NCBI RefSeq assembly: GCF_030812295.1
Contig: NZ_JAUSSK010000001.1
Span: 930,001-994,000, forward strand
Source: Luteibacter jiangsuensis
GTDB lineage: Bacteria > Pseudomonadota > Gammaproteobacteria > Xanthomonadales > Rhodanobacteraceae
DNA: 64,000 nucleotides
Direction: 5' to 3'
Shown here: piece after piece, positions 47,151 through 55,255 of the stretch
Layout: each line of letters begins with the position of its first letter
Numbering within the stretch: the first letter of the stretch is position 1
Notes under the pieces: generated by a model
What the model saw: the letters and a program-made list of their open reading frames with translations, nothing else
Databases searched by the model: none
Told to the model about the DNA's origin: nothing
Program-made: the position numbers and the translations under genes

Positions 47151-48476
47151 TCAGGCCAGGCGGCCGTAGAGGTCGTGCGCGTCGGCCTCTTCCACGACCA
47201 CGTCGATGAACTGGCCCGGCTTGAGCAACTGGCCGTCGTCGATGCGCACGGCACCGTCGATCTCCGGCGCGTCGGCGCTGGAGCGGCCCCAAGCACCTTC
47301 CGCGTCGATCTCGTCGACCAGCACCTTGATCGTCCTGCCGACCTTGCGTTGCAGCTTCGCGGCGGAAATCTCCGCCTGCACGGCCATGAACTGCTCCAGA
47401 CGGTCTTCCTTCAGTTCCTCGTCGATCTGCCCGGGCAGTTCGTTGGCGTTCGCGCCGTCCACCGGCGAGTAGGCGAACGCACCCACGCGATCGAGTTCCG
47501 CCTCGCGCAGGAAGTCGAGCAGCTCCTGGAACTCCTCGTTCGTCTCGCCGGGGAAGCCGACGATGAAGGTGCTGCGGATCGTGAGGTCCGGCACCTGGCG
47601 ACGCCAGTTCTGGATGCGCTCCAGCGTCTTGTCGACGTTGCCCGGGCGCTTCATGAGCTTGAGGATGCGCGGGCTGGCGTGCTGGAACGGAATGTCGAGA
47701 TACGGAAGGATCTTGCCCTCCGCCATCAACGGCATGACCTCGTCGACGTGCGGATACGGATAGACGTAATGCAGGCGTGTCCATGCGCCCAGTTCCGACA
47801 GGCCCTGGCAGAGTTCGGTCATGCGCGTGCGATAGGCCTTGCCCCGCCACTCGCGCTCGGCATAGCGGACATCCACGCCATAGGCGCTGGTGTCCTGCGA
47901 GATCACCAGCAGCTCCTTCACGCCCCCCTTCACCAGCTTCTCGGCCTCGAGCAACACCTGGTCGACCGGACGGCTGACGAGGTCGCCGCGCATCGAAGGG
48001 ATGATGCAGAAGCTGCAACGATGATTGCAGCCCTCGGAGATCTTCAGATACGCGTAGTGCTTGGGCGTGAGCTTCACCCCCGTGTCGGGCACGAGGTCGA
48101 TGAACTTGTTTCGCGTGGGCGGCAGGGCCGTGTGCACGGCGCTCATCACGCTGGCGTAGTCCTGCGGGCCGGTAATCGCGAGCACGTCCGGATAGCTTTC
48201 GCGGATCAGCGATTCGCGCTTGCCCAGGCAACCGGTGACGATCACCTTGCCGTTCTCGTGCAGCGCCTCGCCGATGGCGTCGAGCGATTCCTGCACGGCG
48301 GAATCGATGAATCCGCAGGTATTGACCACCACGGCATCCGCTTCGCCATAGCTGGGGACGATCTCGTAGCCTTCGACCTTGAGCTGGGTGAGGATGCGTT
48401 CGGAATCGACGAGCGCCTTCGGACAGCCCAAGGATACTATGCCAATACGGTTTCCGACTCGGGCTGAAGCGTTCAT
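47151..48476 (-). CDS. rimO: Ribosomal protein S12 methylthiotransferase RimO
   Basis: 441 residues from [12 protein letters not shown]. It is a radical-SAM enzyme that adds a methylthio group to Asp88 of S12. The N-terminal UPF0004 domain has [14 protein letters not shown] and [16 protein letters not shown]; the radical-SAM CxxxCxxC is in [18 protein letters not shown]; a TRAM domain ends the protein. The first 20 or so codons use AT-rich triplets (ATA, GTA, TTG, TGT) unlike the rest, and a second, broken rimO start lies at 51047-51148. The 5' end therefore seems to have been replaced. ATG 48506 is an alternative start. Confidence 0.93.
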   Translation of the reverse strand: MNASARVGNRIGIVSLGCPKALVDSERILTQLKVEGYEIVPSYGEADAVVVNTCGFIDSAVQESLDAIGEALHENGKVIVTGCLGKRESLIRESYPDVLAITGPQDYASVMSAVHTALPPTRNKFIDLVPDTGVKLTPKHYAYLKISEGCNHRCSFCIIPSMRGDLVSRPVDQVLLEAEKLVKGGVKELLVISQDTSAYGVDVRYAEREWRGKAYRTRMTELCQGLSELGAWTRLHYVYPYPHVDEVMPLMAEGKILPYLDIPFQHASPRILKLMKRPGNVDKTLERIQNWRRQVPDLTIRSTFIVGFPGETNEEFQELLDFLREAELDRVGAFAYSPVDGANANELPGQIDEELKEDRLEQFMAVQAEISAAKLQRKVGRTIKVLVDEIDAEGAWGRSSADAPEIDGAVRIDDGQLLKPGQFIDVVVEEADAHDLYGRLA

Positions 48477-48511
48477 GGCAGGTGTATTCAAGGCTAAAAA
48501 CGGCATAGTAT
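48434..48511. repeat. 10-bp inverted repeat around the rimO start
   Basis: ATACTATGCC at 48434-48443 and its exact complement GGCATAGTAT at 48502-48511, spaced by 58 bp across the rimO start. It lies at the left boundary of the proposed island. It may be a recombinase arm site, an operator or chance. Confidence 0.5.
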
Positions 48512-48737
48512 ACAGCTATTTGCGATTCAGCGATGCTCGACAGTGCACTGGTCACGGCGCAGACCGCCAGGCACAGTGCGTCGAACGGTGAGCGCGATCG
48601 AGACCTGGTGCTCGACAGGCCCTGCCCCTCCCGGACGAGGGCCTGAGCGCCTTCCGCCAGCGGCATGTCACCTAGGGCGCCGCAAAGGAAAGGAGATATC
48701 CCCTGACATCATCACCGGCTTGCGCCTGAACTACTTT

Positions 48738-49034
48738 CTATTGCGTCAAGTTCAGGTAAATACCAGCCACGAACAGCACGAGCGCCGCGACGGTCACGAG
48801 TTTTGCCGTCATGGGTGTGCGATATGTCCCCGCCCGAGCCTGCGTGTAGACCCCTCGAATCGAGTTGCCCAAAGGCGGCCCCGGCGTAAACGCCATGTTC
48901 CATGCGAGCAGTAGCATCGATGCCATGATTAGGAAATTGGCTGGCGTCGGTCGCCACAAGGCGTAGGCGACACCGCCCACGGCGAAAACGACGGCCAGAG
49001 CAGTGGCGCTTCTTGTTGATCCAGCCGTATTCAT
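48738..49034 (-). CDS. Small membrane protein (island)
   Basis: 98 residues with three hydrophobic segments (SATALAVVFAVGGVAYALW, ANFLIMASMLLLAWNMAF, LVTVAALVLFVAGIYL) and a short polar stretch with GNSIRGVYTQARAGTYR. The ATG at 49034 has GGGAGAG about 7 nt upstream. No family is recognised. It lies 13 bp after the glycine-rich secreted protein gene and is probably co-transcribed with it. The 230 bp between it and rimO hold no gene I can support. Codon use is less GC-rich than in flanking core genes. Confidence 0.65.
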   Translation of the reverse strand: MNTAGSTRSATALAVVFAVGGVAYALWRPTPANFLIMASMLLLAWNMAFTPGPPLGNSIRGVYTQARAGTYRTPMTAKLVTVAALVLFVAGIYLNLTQ

Positions 49035-49047
49035 CGCATCTCTCCCG

Positions 49048-50109
49048 TTACCAACCGCAGCCGCCACCGGCGTCATAGTACTCCTGCATCGGCTCCGCGA
49101 CGTTCCAGTCCGCATCGAACTGCACCGTCGCACCTCCTGTATTGGTGACGGGATACCCGAACAAGGCGTCGTAGGCCGATTGGTAATGGCCACGCTCTAC
49201 TTCCGTGATAGCCGCCTGGGCGGCCTCGATGCTACCCGCGATCGTGCCGCCGATCGCGTCACTCAGGCTCGGGTCGTAGTTTTCGATCAGGTAGTTGATT
49301 CCCGTCCCGATCGCGGTGCCTGCCGCCGCGGCGGGCAACACGCGTTGAGAGGCAAAAAGCGTTGTCTCGGACAGTGCACTTGCGGGGCTCAGGCTGCCGA
49401 CAGGAGCGGTGCGGAAATCAAGGTAGATCTCCTCCAGCGTCATGTCCGTGGTCGGGGCGGCCGCCGCGCTGCCTCCGCCCGTGCTCCCACCACCTGCCGA
49501 GCCACCGCCACCACCCTCCTCGCCGCCACCTGGGAGCAAGTCAGGCTGCACCGTGGACACCTGCGCGGCAAAGGATGCGCGCACCGCGTTACCCGAATAT
49601 TTTGTGACAGCCGCACGCACTGCGGCGCTATCGAACGCTCGGGCGACGCGCAATAGGGCCTTGTCGCTCAATCGCTTCGCGAAGGTGGAAAGCAGCGGCG
49701 TGTCGTGTGTGCCGCGCGTGCGCTGGTAGTGCTTCGCGATCGCTGCAAGTTCTTTGTCAGATAATCGGCCGATCAATTGCTCGGTCGAAGCGGCGGCGAA
49801 GTTGGCTTCGATCACGTCACCGAAGTTGTTATCCACGCTCTTCTCGTCCGCACCAATGACCCTCACCGATGCACCGGTCGGCGCGTGTGTGGTTAGGCCA
49901 CTCCGAATGCTCGCAGTGAGATTCAATGATTTAGGTGTCCCTGCGGTACGCAGGTCCGCCCACGGGTCACCACCGCCATCGCCACCATCGCAGACCGGCA
50001 TGAGGTCGGATCTAACGGTGACTGGCGCGGTAGAGCCGGCAAATGCCATCGCGCTGACGGCGGACGTCGCCAGCGCGATGGCGGCTGCGAGTGCAATACG
50101 ATTCTTCAT
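49048..50109 (-). CDS. Secreted glycine-rich protein of unknown function (island)
   Basis: 353 residues. There is a clear signal peptide (MKNRIALAAAIALATSAVSA) and an AAGGAAG ribosome site. The mature part starts with an acidic Gly-rich stretch (VCDGGDGGGDPW), continues with a helical domain (LSDKELAAIAKHYQRTRG, RLSDKALLRVARAF), a second Gly/Ser-rich linker (GGGEEGGGGGSAGGGSTGGG), then MTLEEIYLDFRTAPVGSL and a hydrophobic small-residue segment (AAAAGTAIGTGINYLI, IGGTIAGSIEAA), and ends YYDAGGGCGW. No catalytic motif is recognised. The glycine-zipper-like segment could enter membranes, but this is inference. It is followed by a small membrane protein gene. Confidence 0.7.
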   Translation of the reverse strand: MKNRIALAAAIALATSAVSAMAFAGSTAPVTVRSDLMPVCDGGDGGGDPWADLRTAGTPKSLNLTASIRSGLTTHAPTGASVRVIGADEKSVDNNFGDVIEANFAAASTEQLIGRLSDKELAAIAKHYQRTRGTHDTPLLSTFAKRLSDKALLRVARAFDSAAVRAAVTKYSGNAVRASFAAQVSTVQPDLLPGGGEEGGGGGSAGGGSTGGGSAAAAPTTDMTLEEIYLDFRTAPVGSLSPASALSETTLFASQRVLPAAAAGTAIGTGINYLIENYDPSLSDAIGGTIAGSIEAAQAAITEVERGHYQSAYDALFGYPVTNTGGATVQFDADWNVAEPMQEYYDAGGGCGW

Positions 50110-50446
50110 GAATTCACTTCCTTGAAAATCCCCCTGCAAGGAAGACCGTATTTGCAGGCGATGACTGCGCCAACCCGGCAGGAAAACGCGAGTTCGCGAA
50201 AACGTGCGGCGGTCCGTTCAGAGTTTCCATTCAACGGGCTGACGTGCATGGGCGCCTAACGCGTCGAGTAGGCATTCGCCTACAAGAAACCTTGCGAAAA
50301 GCCCTTTTTCGGCAGTCGCGTTCTGTGACGTGATTGGCATTCCAATGCGCTATGCCACCGCCCGCGACCGAGGCCCTATCCCAACGGAGCCTAGGCGACC
50401 AAAGTCCCTACAGCCCCCGGCACTGAAAAAGACAATCTTGCTAACG
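50110..50446. other. Intergenic region without a supported gene
   Basis: About 337 bp between the secreted-protein gene and the next small gene. It contains the ribosome site and promoter region of the secreted protein at its left end. I see no convincing ORF, tRNA or strong terminator. Base composition is mixed, with AAAAGCCCTTTTTCGG near 50297 that could form only a weak stem. Confidence 0.5.
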
Positions 50447-50794
50447 CTAGCTTGTCAGGCGATACCCGATCCAAACTCGCCGTAAATGGGTGACAAGGAC
50501 GAGCAATGCGATCAGAAACAGCGATAGGGCGGCGAAGGGAATATCCATGGCGGCAAACGTCTCTTGCTTTAGCACCGGCGGAAACACGAAGATCACTGCG
50601 CCGACGACGGCAACAGCCACACGACTCGGAAAAAGCGCCCATAGACTCACTATCACACCGGCGCCCGTGAGGAAGCCGATGTCAAGGAAATGGGCGTCCT
50701 CATTCACCTGGTACCAGCCGTAGCGCATTTTGAACGTCGCGTAGCTCGCGGCTAGGCCAAAGCATGCAAGAACCAAGAACAGAGCGATCTTCAC
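50447..50794 (-). CDS. Small three-helix membrane protein (island)
   Basis: 115 residues from the GTG at 50794, which has GGAG 7 nt upstream. It has hydrophobic segments at about 2-18 (IALFLVLACFGLAASYA), 38-54 (IGFLTGAGVIVSLWALF), 58-73 (VAVAVVGAVIFVFPP) and 85-103 (IPFAALSLFLIALLVLV). No family is recognised. It starts 4 bp after the stop of a truncated upstream reading frame (50799-51050). In effector-immunity cassettes a small membrane protein often directly follows a toxin C-terminus, so an immunity role is possible but unproven. Confidence 0.65.
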   Translation of the reverse strand: MKIALFLVLACFGLAASYATFKMRYGWYQVNEDAHFLDIGFLTGAGVIVSLWALFPSRVAVAVVGAVIFVFPPVLKQETFAAMDIPFAALSLFLIALLVLVTHLRRVWIGYRLTS

Positions 50795-50798
50795 GGGC

Positions 50799-51050
50799 CT
50801 ACTCCGCAAACTGTTGGCTGTCGATGATGTCATGCTGGTTCTTTTGCCACGTCTGTTCGACCTGGGGTGCCCAAATACTTTGCAGCAGTGGATTCTGGTG
50901 CCAGTCATTGCCTTCACCATAACTGCGAAGGGTGGTTGTGCCATCGCTGTTTTTTTCGCCGAAGCGCATGACGTAGCCTTCGGCCAGCTTATGCTCCCCT
51001 GCGATGGTGTAATTCACGACGATGTCGGAATACTTCGCTGGATTTTCTTC
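50799..51050 (-). pseudogene. C-terminal relic of an unidentified protein
   Basis: About 80 codons that look real (KYSDIVVNYTIAGEHKLAEG, YVMRFGEKNSDGTTTLRSYG, WAPQVEQTWQKNQHDII) and end in a proper stop, yet no start or N-terminal part precedes them. Upstream, the frame turns into an Arg/Pro-rich shadow, and the DNA instead matches the start of rimO in another frame. It reads as the 3' end of a gene cut by recombination near 51047. The residue pattern suggests a C-terminal domain of a larger exported or effector-type protein; the family is not recognised. Confidence 0.6.
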
Positions 51051-51148
51051 GGGCAGCCGAGCGAAACGAATCCGACTTTGGGAGCGGCCTGGGACGTTGC
51101 CGTGAGTGCCGGAGAGAGGAAACCGCGCACTATAAACTCGTCCCGCAT
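51047..51148 (-). pseudogene. rimO: 5' relic of rimO
   Basis: On the minus strand this stretch encodes TATSQAAPKVGFVSLGCPK. The last eleven residues match the N-terminus of E. coli RimO (KIGFVSLGCPK) with one conservative change. The similarity stops at CCCGAAG (51047-51053); the next bases belong to the relic frame above. The intact rimO lies 2.6 kb away and carries SLGCPK in a different codon context. I read this as the ancestral rimO start, left behind when the island entered. The upstream start codon (ATG 51148 or a later GTG) is uncertain. Confidence 0.7.
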
Positions 51149-51357
51149 TTCCTGGCTCCGCCTGGTGCGGGGCTCGGCTTCGCCCTCGCGTTGGTCGTGT
51201 GCGTCGCAGGGCGCTGCCGGGGGTTGGTGGAAGAGCAAAGCCCGCCACGTGCGGCATACGACTGGCCGTATCAGCCTCACCCGCGTGGGGCTGACACGGA
51301 ACGGCTTGCCCCACGTCGCGGGCATTGCTTGTGCCCCACGACACCTCAGTGCCCGGA

Positions 51358-51478
51358 AGAGCCGTCGGCCGCCGCCCTCGGCGCGACGGGGCGCCAGCCA
51401 TAGAACATGGCCGCGCAGCGGCCTCCCTTCCCGAGCGACGGTGCAACCGGAGCGACGAGGGTGGCGGCCGACGGCTCT
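51358..51478. repeat. Long inverted repeat, 23-bp arms
   Basis: AGAGCCGTCGGCCGCCGCCC (plus TCG) at 51358-51380 pairs with 51456-51478, with one mismatch. The 75-bp spacer is also GC-rich. It could fold into a long hairpin. It may be a MITE-like or intergenic repeat unit; no coding content is seen. Confidence 0.7.
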
Positions 51479-51543
51479 GCCCCGCGCATCCCAATGCAAG
51501 GGCAAAGCCGAGCCGGCGCAAGAAACTGGCCCGCTGCCGCGGG

Positions 51544-51567
51544 ATCGCCGACAGGGTCGGCTCCCAC
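51544..51567. repeat. REP-like palindrome upstream of the dienelactone hydrolase gene
   Basis: ATCGCCGACAGGGTCGGCTC followed by CCAC, identical over this stretch to the copy at 9858-9881. Confidence 0.85.
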
Positions 51568-51627
51568 AGACACGGCCTCCCGGTTAACCTTCGTGCTCCC
51601 TACCCCACCCCGACGGAGATCCGCCCC

Positions 51628-52299
51628 ATGGGCCGCACCCTGATCCTCGACACCTCCCGCCCCCACGAAAGCATGGACGCCTACCTGGCCGAACCTTCGG
51701 GCGCGCCCAAGGGCGGCATCGTGGTGATCCAGGAGATCTTCGGTGTGAACGCGCACATCCGCAGCGTGGCCGACCGCTTCGCTGCGGAGGGCTATGTCGC
51801 CATCGCGCCCGCCCTGTTCGACCCCGTGCAAAAAGGCGTGGAACTGGGCTACGACCATGAAGGCGTGCAGAAAGGCAGCAAGCTGATCGCCGAACTCGGC
51901 CTGCTCCGGCCCATGCAGGACAGCGCCATCGCCGCCAGTCTCATCGCCGACCAATACAAGGTGAAGGTGGGTACGGTCGGCTATTGCTGGGGCGGCACGG
52001 TGGCCGTGTTGGCCGCCTTGCGCCTCGGCCTGCCCTCGTCGAGCTACTACGGTTCGAGGAACGTCCCCTTCCTGCCTGAACCGGCCAAGGCCAACGTGAT
52101 CTTCCACTTCGGCGAGCGCGACCATTCGATCCCGCCGGAGATGGTGGAAAAGCACCGCGAACTGAAACCGGAAATGGATACCTGGGTCTATCCGGCCGAC
52201 CACGGTTTCAATTGCGACGCCCGCGCCAGCTATGACGAACCGAGTTCGAAGCTCGCCTGGGAGCGGACCCTGGCCTTCTTCGCCCGCGAACTCAAGTGA
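51628..52299 (+). CDS. Dienelactone hydrolase family protein
   Basis: 223-residue alpha/beta hydrolase. The nucleophile is Cys in VGYCWGGTVAVLAAL (about residue 119), the Asp is in HFGERDHSIPP and the His in YPADHGFNCDAR, the Cys-Asp-His triad of the DLH family. Early motifs are GGIVVIQEIFGVNAHI and ADRFAAEGYVAIAPALFD. The classical reaction opens dienelactone to maleylacetate, but most chromosomal homologues have other, unknown substrates. The HIT-protein GTG overlaps its stop, so they form an operon. Confidence 0.93.
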   Translation: MGRTLILDTSRPHESMDAYLAEPSGAPKGGIVVIQEIFGVNAHIRSVADRFAAEGYVAIAPALFDPVQKGVELGYDHEGVQKGSKLIAELGLLRPMQDSAIAASLIADQYKVKVGTVGYCWGGTVAVLAALRLGLPSSSYYGSRNVPFLPEPAKANVIFHFGERDHSIPPEMVEKHRELKPEMDTWVYPADHGFNCDARASYDEPSSKLAWERTLAFFARELK

Positions 52300-52712
52300 G
52301 TCCCCCGTTCGGGCTGGACCCTCGCCTCGCCGGCGATACGCTCCACGTGGGCGACTTGCCCCTGTGCAGGCTGCTGCTGATGCGCGACCGTCGCTACGCC
52401 TGGCTGGTACTGGTGCCGCGCCGGGACGGCATGGTGGAGGTGGCCGACCTTCCGCCGGACGAACGCGCGGCGTTGTGGCGCGAAGTGGACACCGCCGGCG
52501 AGGCCCTGCGCGCGGTGGCGCCCTGCGACAAGCTCAACATCGGCGCGCTGGGTAACATCGTCCGCCAGCTTCACGTACACGTGGTGGCCCGGGTCGCTGG
52601 CGATGCGGCATGGCCGGGGCCCGTCTGGGGGCATGGCGCGGCCGAGGCCTATGCCGATGGCGAAGCCGAGCGGCGGGTGGACGCACTCAGGGCCCGGCTG
52701 GGCCTTTCGTAG
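52296..52712 (+). CDS. HIT-domain protein
   Basis: 138 residues from a GTG that overlaps the preceding TGA by four bases. The histidine-triad motif is LHVHVVAR near residue 91, with Gln in place of the first His (QLHVHV), as in some diadenosine-polyphosphate hydrolase-like members. Upstream are YAWLVLVPRR and LNIGALGNIVRQ, typical of this short group. These proteins hydrolyse nucleotide phosphoramidates or Ap4A-like compounds, but the specific substrate is unknown. The start GTG is supported by the coupling with the DLH gene. Confidence 0.88.
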   Translation: MSPPFGLDPRLAGDTLHVGDLPLCRLLLMRDRRYAWLVLVPRRDGMVEVADLPPDERAALWREVDTAGEALRAVAPCDKLNIGALGNIVRQLHVHVVARVAGDAAWPGPVWGHGAAEAYADGEAERRVDALRARLGLS

Positions 52713-52747
52713 CCAACCGGGAGACGGCGACCTGCCACGCAGGCAGC

Positions 52748-52795
52748 GGAAAGGCCCCGTCACTGCCGCCTCGGCCGTAGTGACGGGGCCTTTCC
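52748..52795. terminator. Strong bidirectional terminator
   Basis: Perfect 16-bp inverted repeat GGAAAGGCCCCGTCAC / GTGACGGGGCCTTTCC (52748-52763 with 52780-52795) with a 16-nt loop. It lies between the convergent HIT-protein and lipoprotein genes and can serve both strands. Confidence 0.9.
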
Positions 52796-52814
52796 AAGGC
52801 CACGCGGGGGCGGC

Positions 52815-53306
52815 TTACTGCTGCGTCTGCGGGTCGTAGGCGCCGCTGGAGGCTTCCTTACCCTGCATGCGATCCGGCAAGGCGGCCTTGTGTGGGGTGT
52901 CTTCCAACTGGCGGGCCTTTTCCTCGACGGCGTTCAGGCGAACCAGCTCGCCCTTCTTGTCGTAGTACACCGCGAAGCCGTAATCCAGCTGCATGCGGGC
53001 CAGGAACCCGAGGTGGTTGTCACGGATCTTGGAGTCGTCGCTGGGCAGCACGAGTACCGTCTTCGGAAGCTTGCCCTGGTCCTTCAGGTAGGCGAAGTGG
53101 CTACCGGTGTCGGCGGCGGAAAGTACCGCGCCGTCGACGATGAACTGGCCGCTCTTGTACGCCTTGATGGTGTAGTCGAACTGGCCCTGCTCGGTCGCGA
53201 CGTGGTCGGACTTCGAGGCGCCACGATGGCAGCCGGCCAGCACCAGCATGCTGGCGAGGAAGAGCGCCGCGGTGGCGCGGGCCATCAGGGTGGGAACTCG
53301 GATCAT
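52815..53306 (-). CDS. Lipoprotein of unknown function
   Basis: 163 residues. A lipoprotein signal (ALFLASMLVLAGCHRG, lipobox LAGC, Cys near 26) leads into a mixed domain with GQFIVDGAVLSAADTGSHFA, KTVLVLPSDDSKIRDNH and ARMQLDYGFAVYYD. No family is recognised. It would be anchored in the outer or inner membrane facing the periplasm. It lies upstream of the strong terminator at 52748 and is separated from dcd by 87 bp. Confidence 0.75.
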   Translation of the reverse strand: MIRVPTLMARATAALFLASMLVLAGCHRGASKSDHVATEQGQFDYTIKAYKSGQFIVDGAVLSAADTGSHFAYLKDQGKLPKTVLVLPSDDSKIRDNHLGFLARMQLDYGFAVYYDKKGELVRLNAVEEKARQLEDTPHKAALPDRMQGKEASSGAYDPQTQQ

Positions 53307-53393
53307 GCGGTGTCTCCGTGGATCGGTATGGCGTGGAATGGGCGAGTCTACCGCGCGCCGATGTCGCGCGCGGATGCGACGTGAAGGCCGCGT

Positions 53394-53960
53394 TCAGGTG
53401 CTCGGCAGAGTGACGCCGCGCTGGCCCTGGTACTTGCCACCGCGGTCGGCATAGGACACCTCGCACTCCTCGTCGGACTCGAGGAAGAGCATCTGCGCCA
53501 CGCCCTCGTTGGCGTAGATTTTTGCGGGCAGCGGCGTGGTGTTCGAGAACTCCAGGGTCACATGCCCCTCCCACTCGGGCTCGAGCGGGGTCACGTTCAC
53601 GATGATGCCGCAGCGCGCGTAGGTGCTTTTTCCGAGGCAGATCGTGAGTACCTGGCGCGGGATGCGGAAATACTCAACCGTGCGCGCCAGCGCGAAGGAA
53701 TTGGGCGGAATGATGCAGACGTCGGACTTGACGTCGACGAAGCTGCGCTCGTCGAAGGCCTTGGGGTCGACGATCGTGGAATTGATGTTGGTGAACACCT
53801 TGAACTCGTCGGCGCAACGTACGTCATAGCCGTAGCTGGACGTACCGTAGGACACCAGCCGGTGGCCGTCGCGCTCCTTGACCTGGCCAGGGGCGAACGG
53901 CTCGATCATGCCGTGCTGCTCGGCCATGCGGCGGATCCACTTGTCGGACTTGATGCTCAC
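53394..53960 (-). CDS. dcd: dCTP deaminase
   Basis: 188 residues; deaminates dCTP to dUTP for thymidylate synthesis. The family N-terminus [19 protein letters not shown] and the substrate-binding [20 protein letters not shown] are present, and the catalytic Glu is in [18 protein letters not shown]. The C-terminal [11 protein letters not shown], which folds over the nucleotide, is complete. The length is close to E. coli Dcd. It is downstream of apbC on the same strand (70 bp), as often seen in gammaproteobacteria. Confidence 0.97.
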   Translation of the reverse strand: MSIKSDKWIRRMAEQHGMIEPFAPGQVKERDGHRLVSYGTSSYGYDVRCADEFKVFTNINSTIVDPKAFDERSFVDVKSDVCIIPPNSFALARTVEYFRIPRQVLTICLGKSTYARCGIIVNVTPLEPEWEGHVTLEFSNTTPLPAKIYANEGVAQMLFLESDEECEVSYADRGGKYQGQRGVTLPST

Positions 53961-54030
53961 TTACTGTCTCCCTCGCTGGAGCCGGAAAGGTATAGGAACG
54001 TTGCCGTGCACGCCACTTGGGCGTCGCCGG

Positions 54031-55116
54031 TCAGGTGTTCTGGATGACGATCTTCGGGAATGAAATGGCCTTGTTGCGCGCCTGCAGCGACAGCCTGGCG
54101 GCGGTGGTGCGGGCGATGGCGCGGTAGCGCGCGGCAAGGTCGGAGTCGGGGATGGCCACCACGGTGGGCTTGCCGTCGTCCGCTTGCTGGCGGATGCGGA
54201 TGTCCAGCGGCAGGTCGCCGAGGTAGGCGATGCCGGCTTCCTGCGCCATGCGCGCGCCACCGCCGTGGCCGAAGATATGTTCCTCGTGCCCGCAGTTCGA
54301 GCAGATATGGGTGGCCATGTTTTCCACCACGCCGAGGACGGGCACCTCCACCTTGCGGAACATGCCTAGCGCCTTGCGTGCATCGAGCAGGGCGATGTCC
54401 TGCGGCGTGGTGACGATCACCGCGCCGGACACCGGCACTTTCTGCGAAAGCGTGAGCTGGATGTCGCCGGTACCCGGCGGCAGGTCGATGATGAGGTAAT
54501 CGAGTTCTTCCCAGCGGGTGTCCGTCAGGAGCTGCATGAGCGCCTGGGTGACCATCGGGCCACGCCAGATCATCGGTGTGTCCTCTTCGATCAGCACGCC
54601 GATCGACATCGCCTGGAGGCCGTGGGCACGCATCGGCACGATGCTCTTGCCGTCGGGCGAGGACGGCTTGCCGCTGAGGCCGAGCATGCGCGGCTGGCTC
54701 GGCCCGTAGATATCGGCGTCGAGGATGCCCACCGTGGCCCCTTCGGCAGCCAGGGCCAGGGCCAGGTTCACCGACACCGTGGACTTGCCCACGCCGCCCT
54801 TGCCGGAGGCGACGGCGATGATGTTCTTCACCCCCGGCAACGGCGCCAGCTGGCCCTGTACCTTGTGCGGGTGCACGCGCCAGCCGACCGACACGGCTGC
54901 CGAGGCGATGGCCGGGTCCGCCTGCAGGGCGTCCCTGGCGTCATGCGCCGCCTGCTCCAGGTACCCGGTGGCGGGATAACCCAACTGGATATCCACCGAC
55001 ACGCGGTCACCGTCCACGCCGACGGCGCGCAGGGATGCGCCCAGGGGTTGCCCGGAATGGGGATCGATAACGCGGTCGAGAATGCCGCGGACGAGGGTTT
55101 CGCTGGGCTGGGTCAT
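54031..55116 (-). CDS. apbC: Iron-sulfur carrier protein ApbC/Mrp
   Basis: 361 residues. An N-terminal MIP18-like (DUF59) domain (DPHSGQPLGASLRAV) precedes the ParA/MinD-type ATPase, with the deviant Walker A VASGKGGVGKSTVSVNLALA near residue 110 and LLDADIYGPSQP. The Fe-S-binding CxxC is in HICSNCGHEE. It binds and transfers Fe-S clusters to target enzymes. It is upstream of dcd on the same strand. The length is normal for the family. Confidence 0.95.
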   Translation of the reverse strand: MTQPSETLVRGILDRVIDPHSGQPLGASLRAVGVDGDRVSVDIQLGYPATGYLEQAAHDARDALQADPAIASAAVSVGWRVHPHKVQGQLAPLPGVKNIIAVASGKGGVGKSTVSVNLALALAAEGATVGILDADIYGPSQPRMLGLSGKPSSPDGKSIVPMRAHGLQAMSIGVLIEEDTPMIWRGPMVTQALMQLLTDTRWEELDYLIIDLPPGTGDIQLTLSQKVPVSGAVIVTTPQDIALLDARKALGMFRKVEVPVLGVVENMATHICSNCGHEEHIFGHGGGARMAQEAGIAYLGDLPLDIRIRQQADDGKPTVVAIPDSDLAARYRAIARTTAARLSLQARNKAISFPKIVIQNT

Positions 55117-55255
55117 GGGGACACTGAGGAAAATCGAAGATCAGCCATTATGCCAGCGTGAGCCCCGGCCCGGTCTGGCGCGATGCAGCTTGACGGGCGT
55201 CGCGGCGGTCGTCAGGCTCCGGCCGTACCTGACCGTATGGGGAGCCCCCGAGCCT

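Larger units (their letters stand above)
51149..51627. other. GC-rich intergenic region with palindromes
   Basis: About 480 bp upstream of the dienelactone hydrolase gene. It holds a large imperfect palindrome (51358-51478) and a REP-like element (51544-51567). The open frames across it have Arg/Pro/Ala-rich shadow composition, so no gene is called. Confidence 0.55.

Noticed and set aside
48540-48735. Short gene in the rimO-island gap (AAAGGAGATAT near 48688 looks like a ribosome site)
   Set aside because: No ATG, GTG or TTG start at a suitable distance opens a frame of credible composition.
51191-51521. Arg/Pro-rich frames upstream of the dienelactone hydrolase gene on both strands
   Set aside because: Composition typical of non-coding GC-rich DNA, and the stretch is largely made of palindromes.
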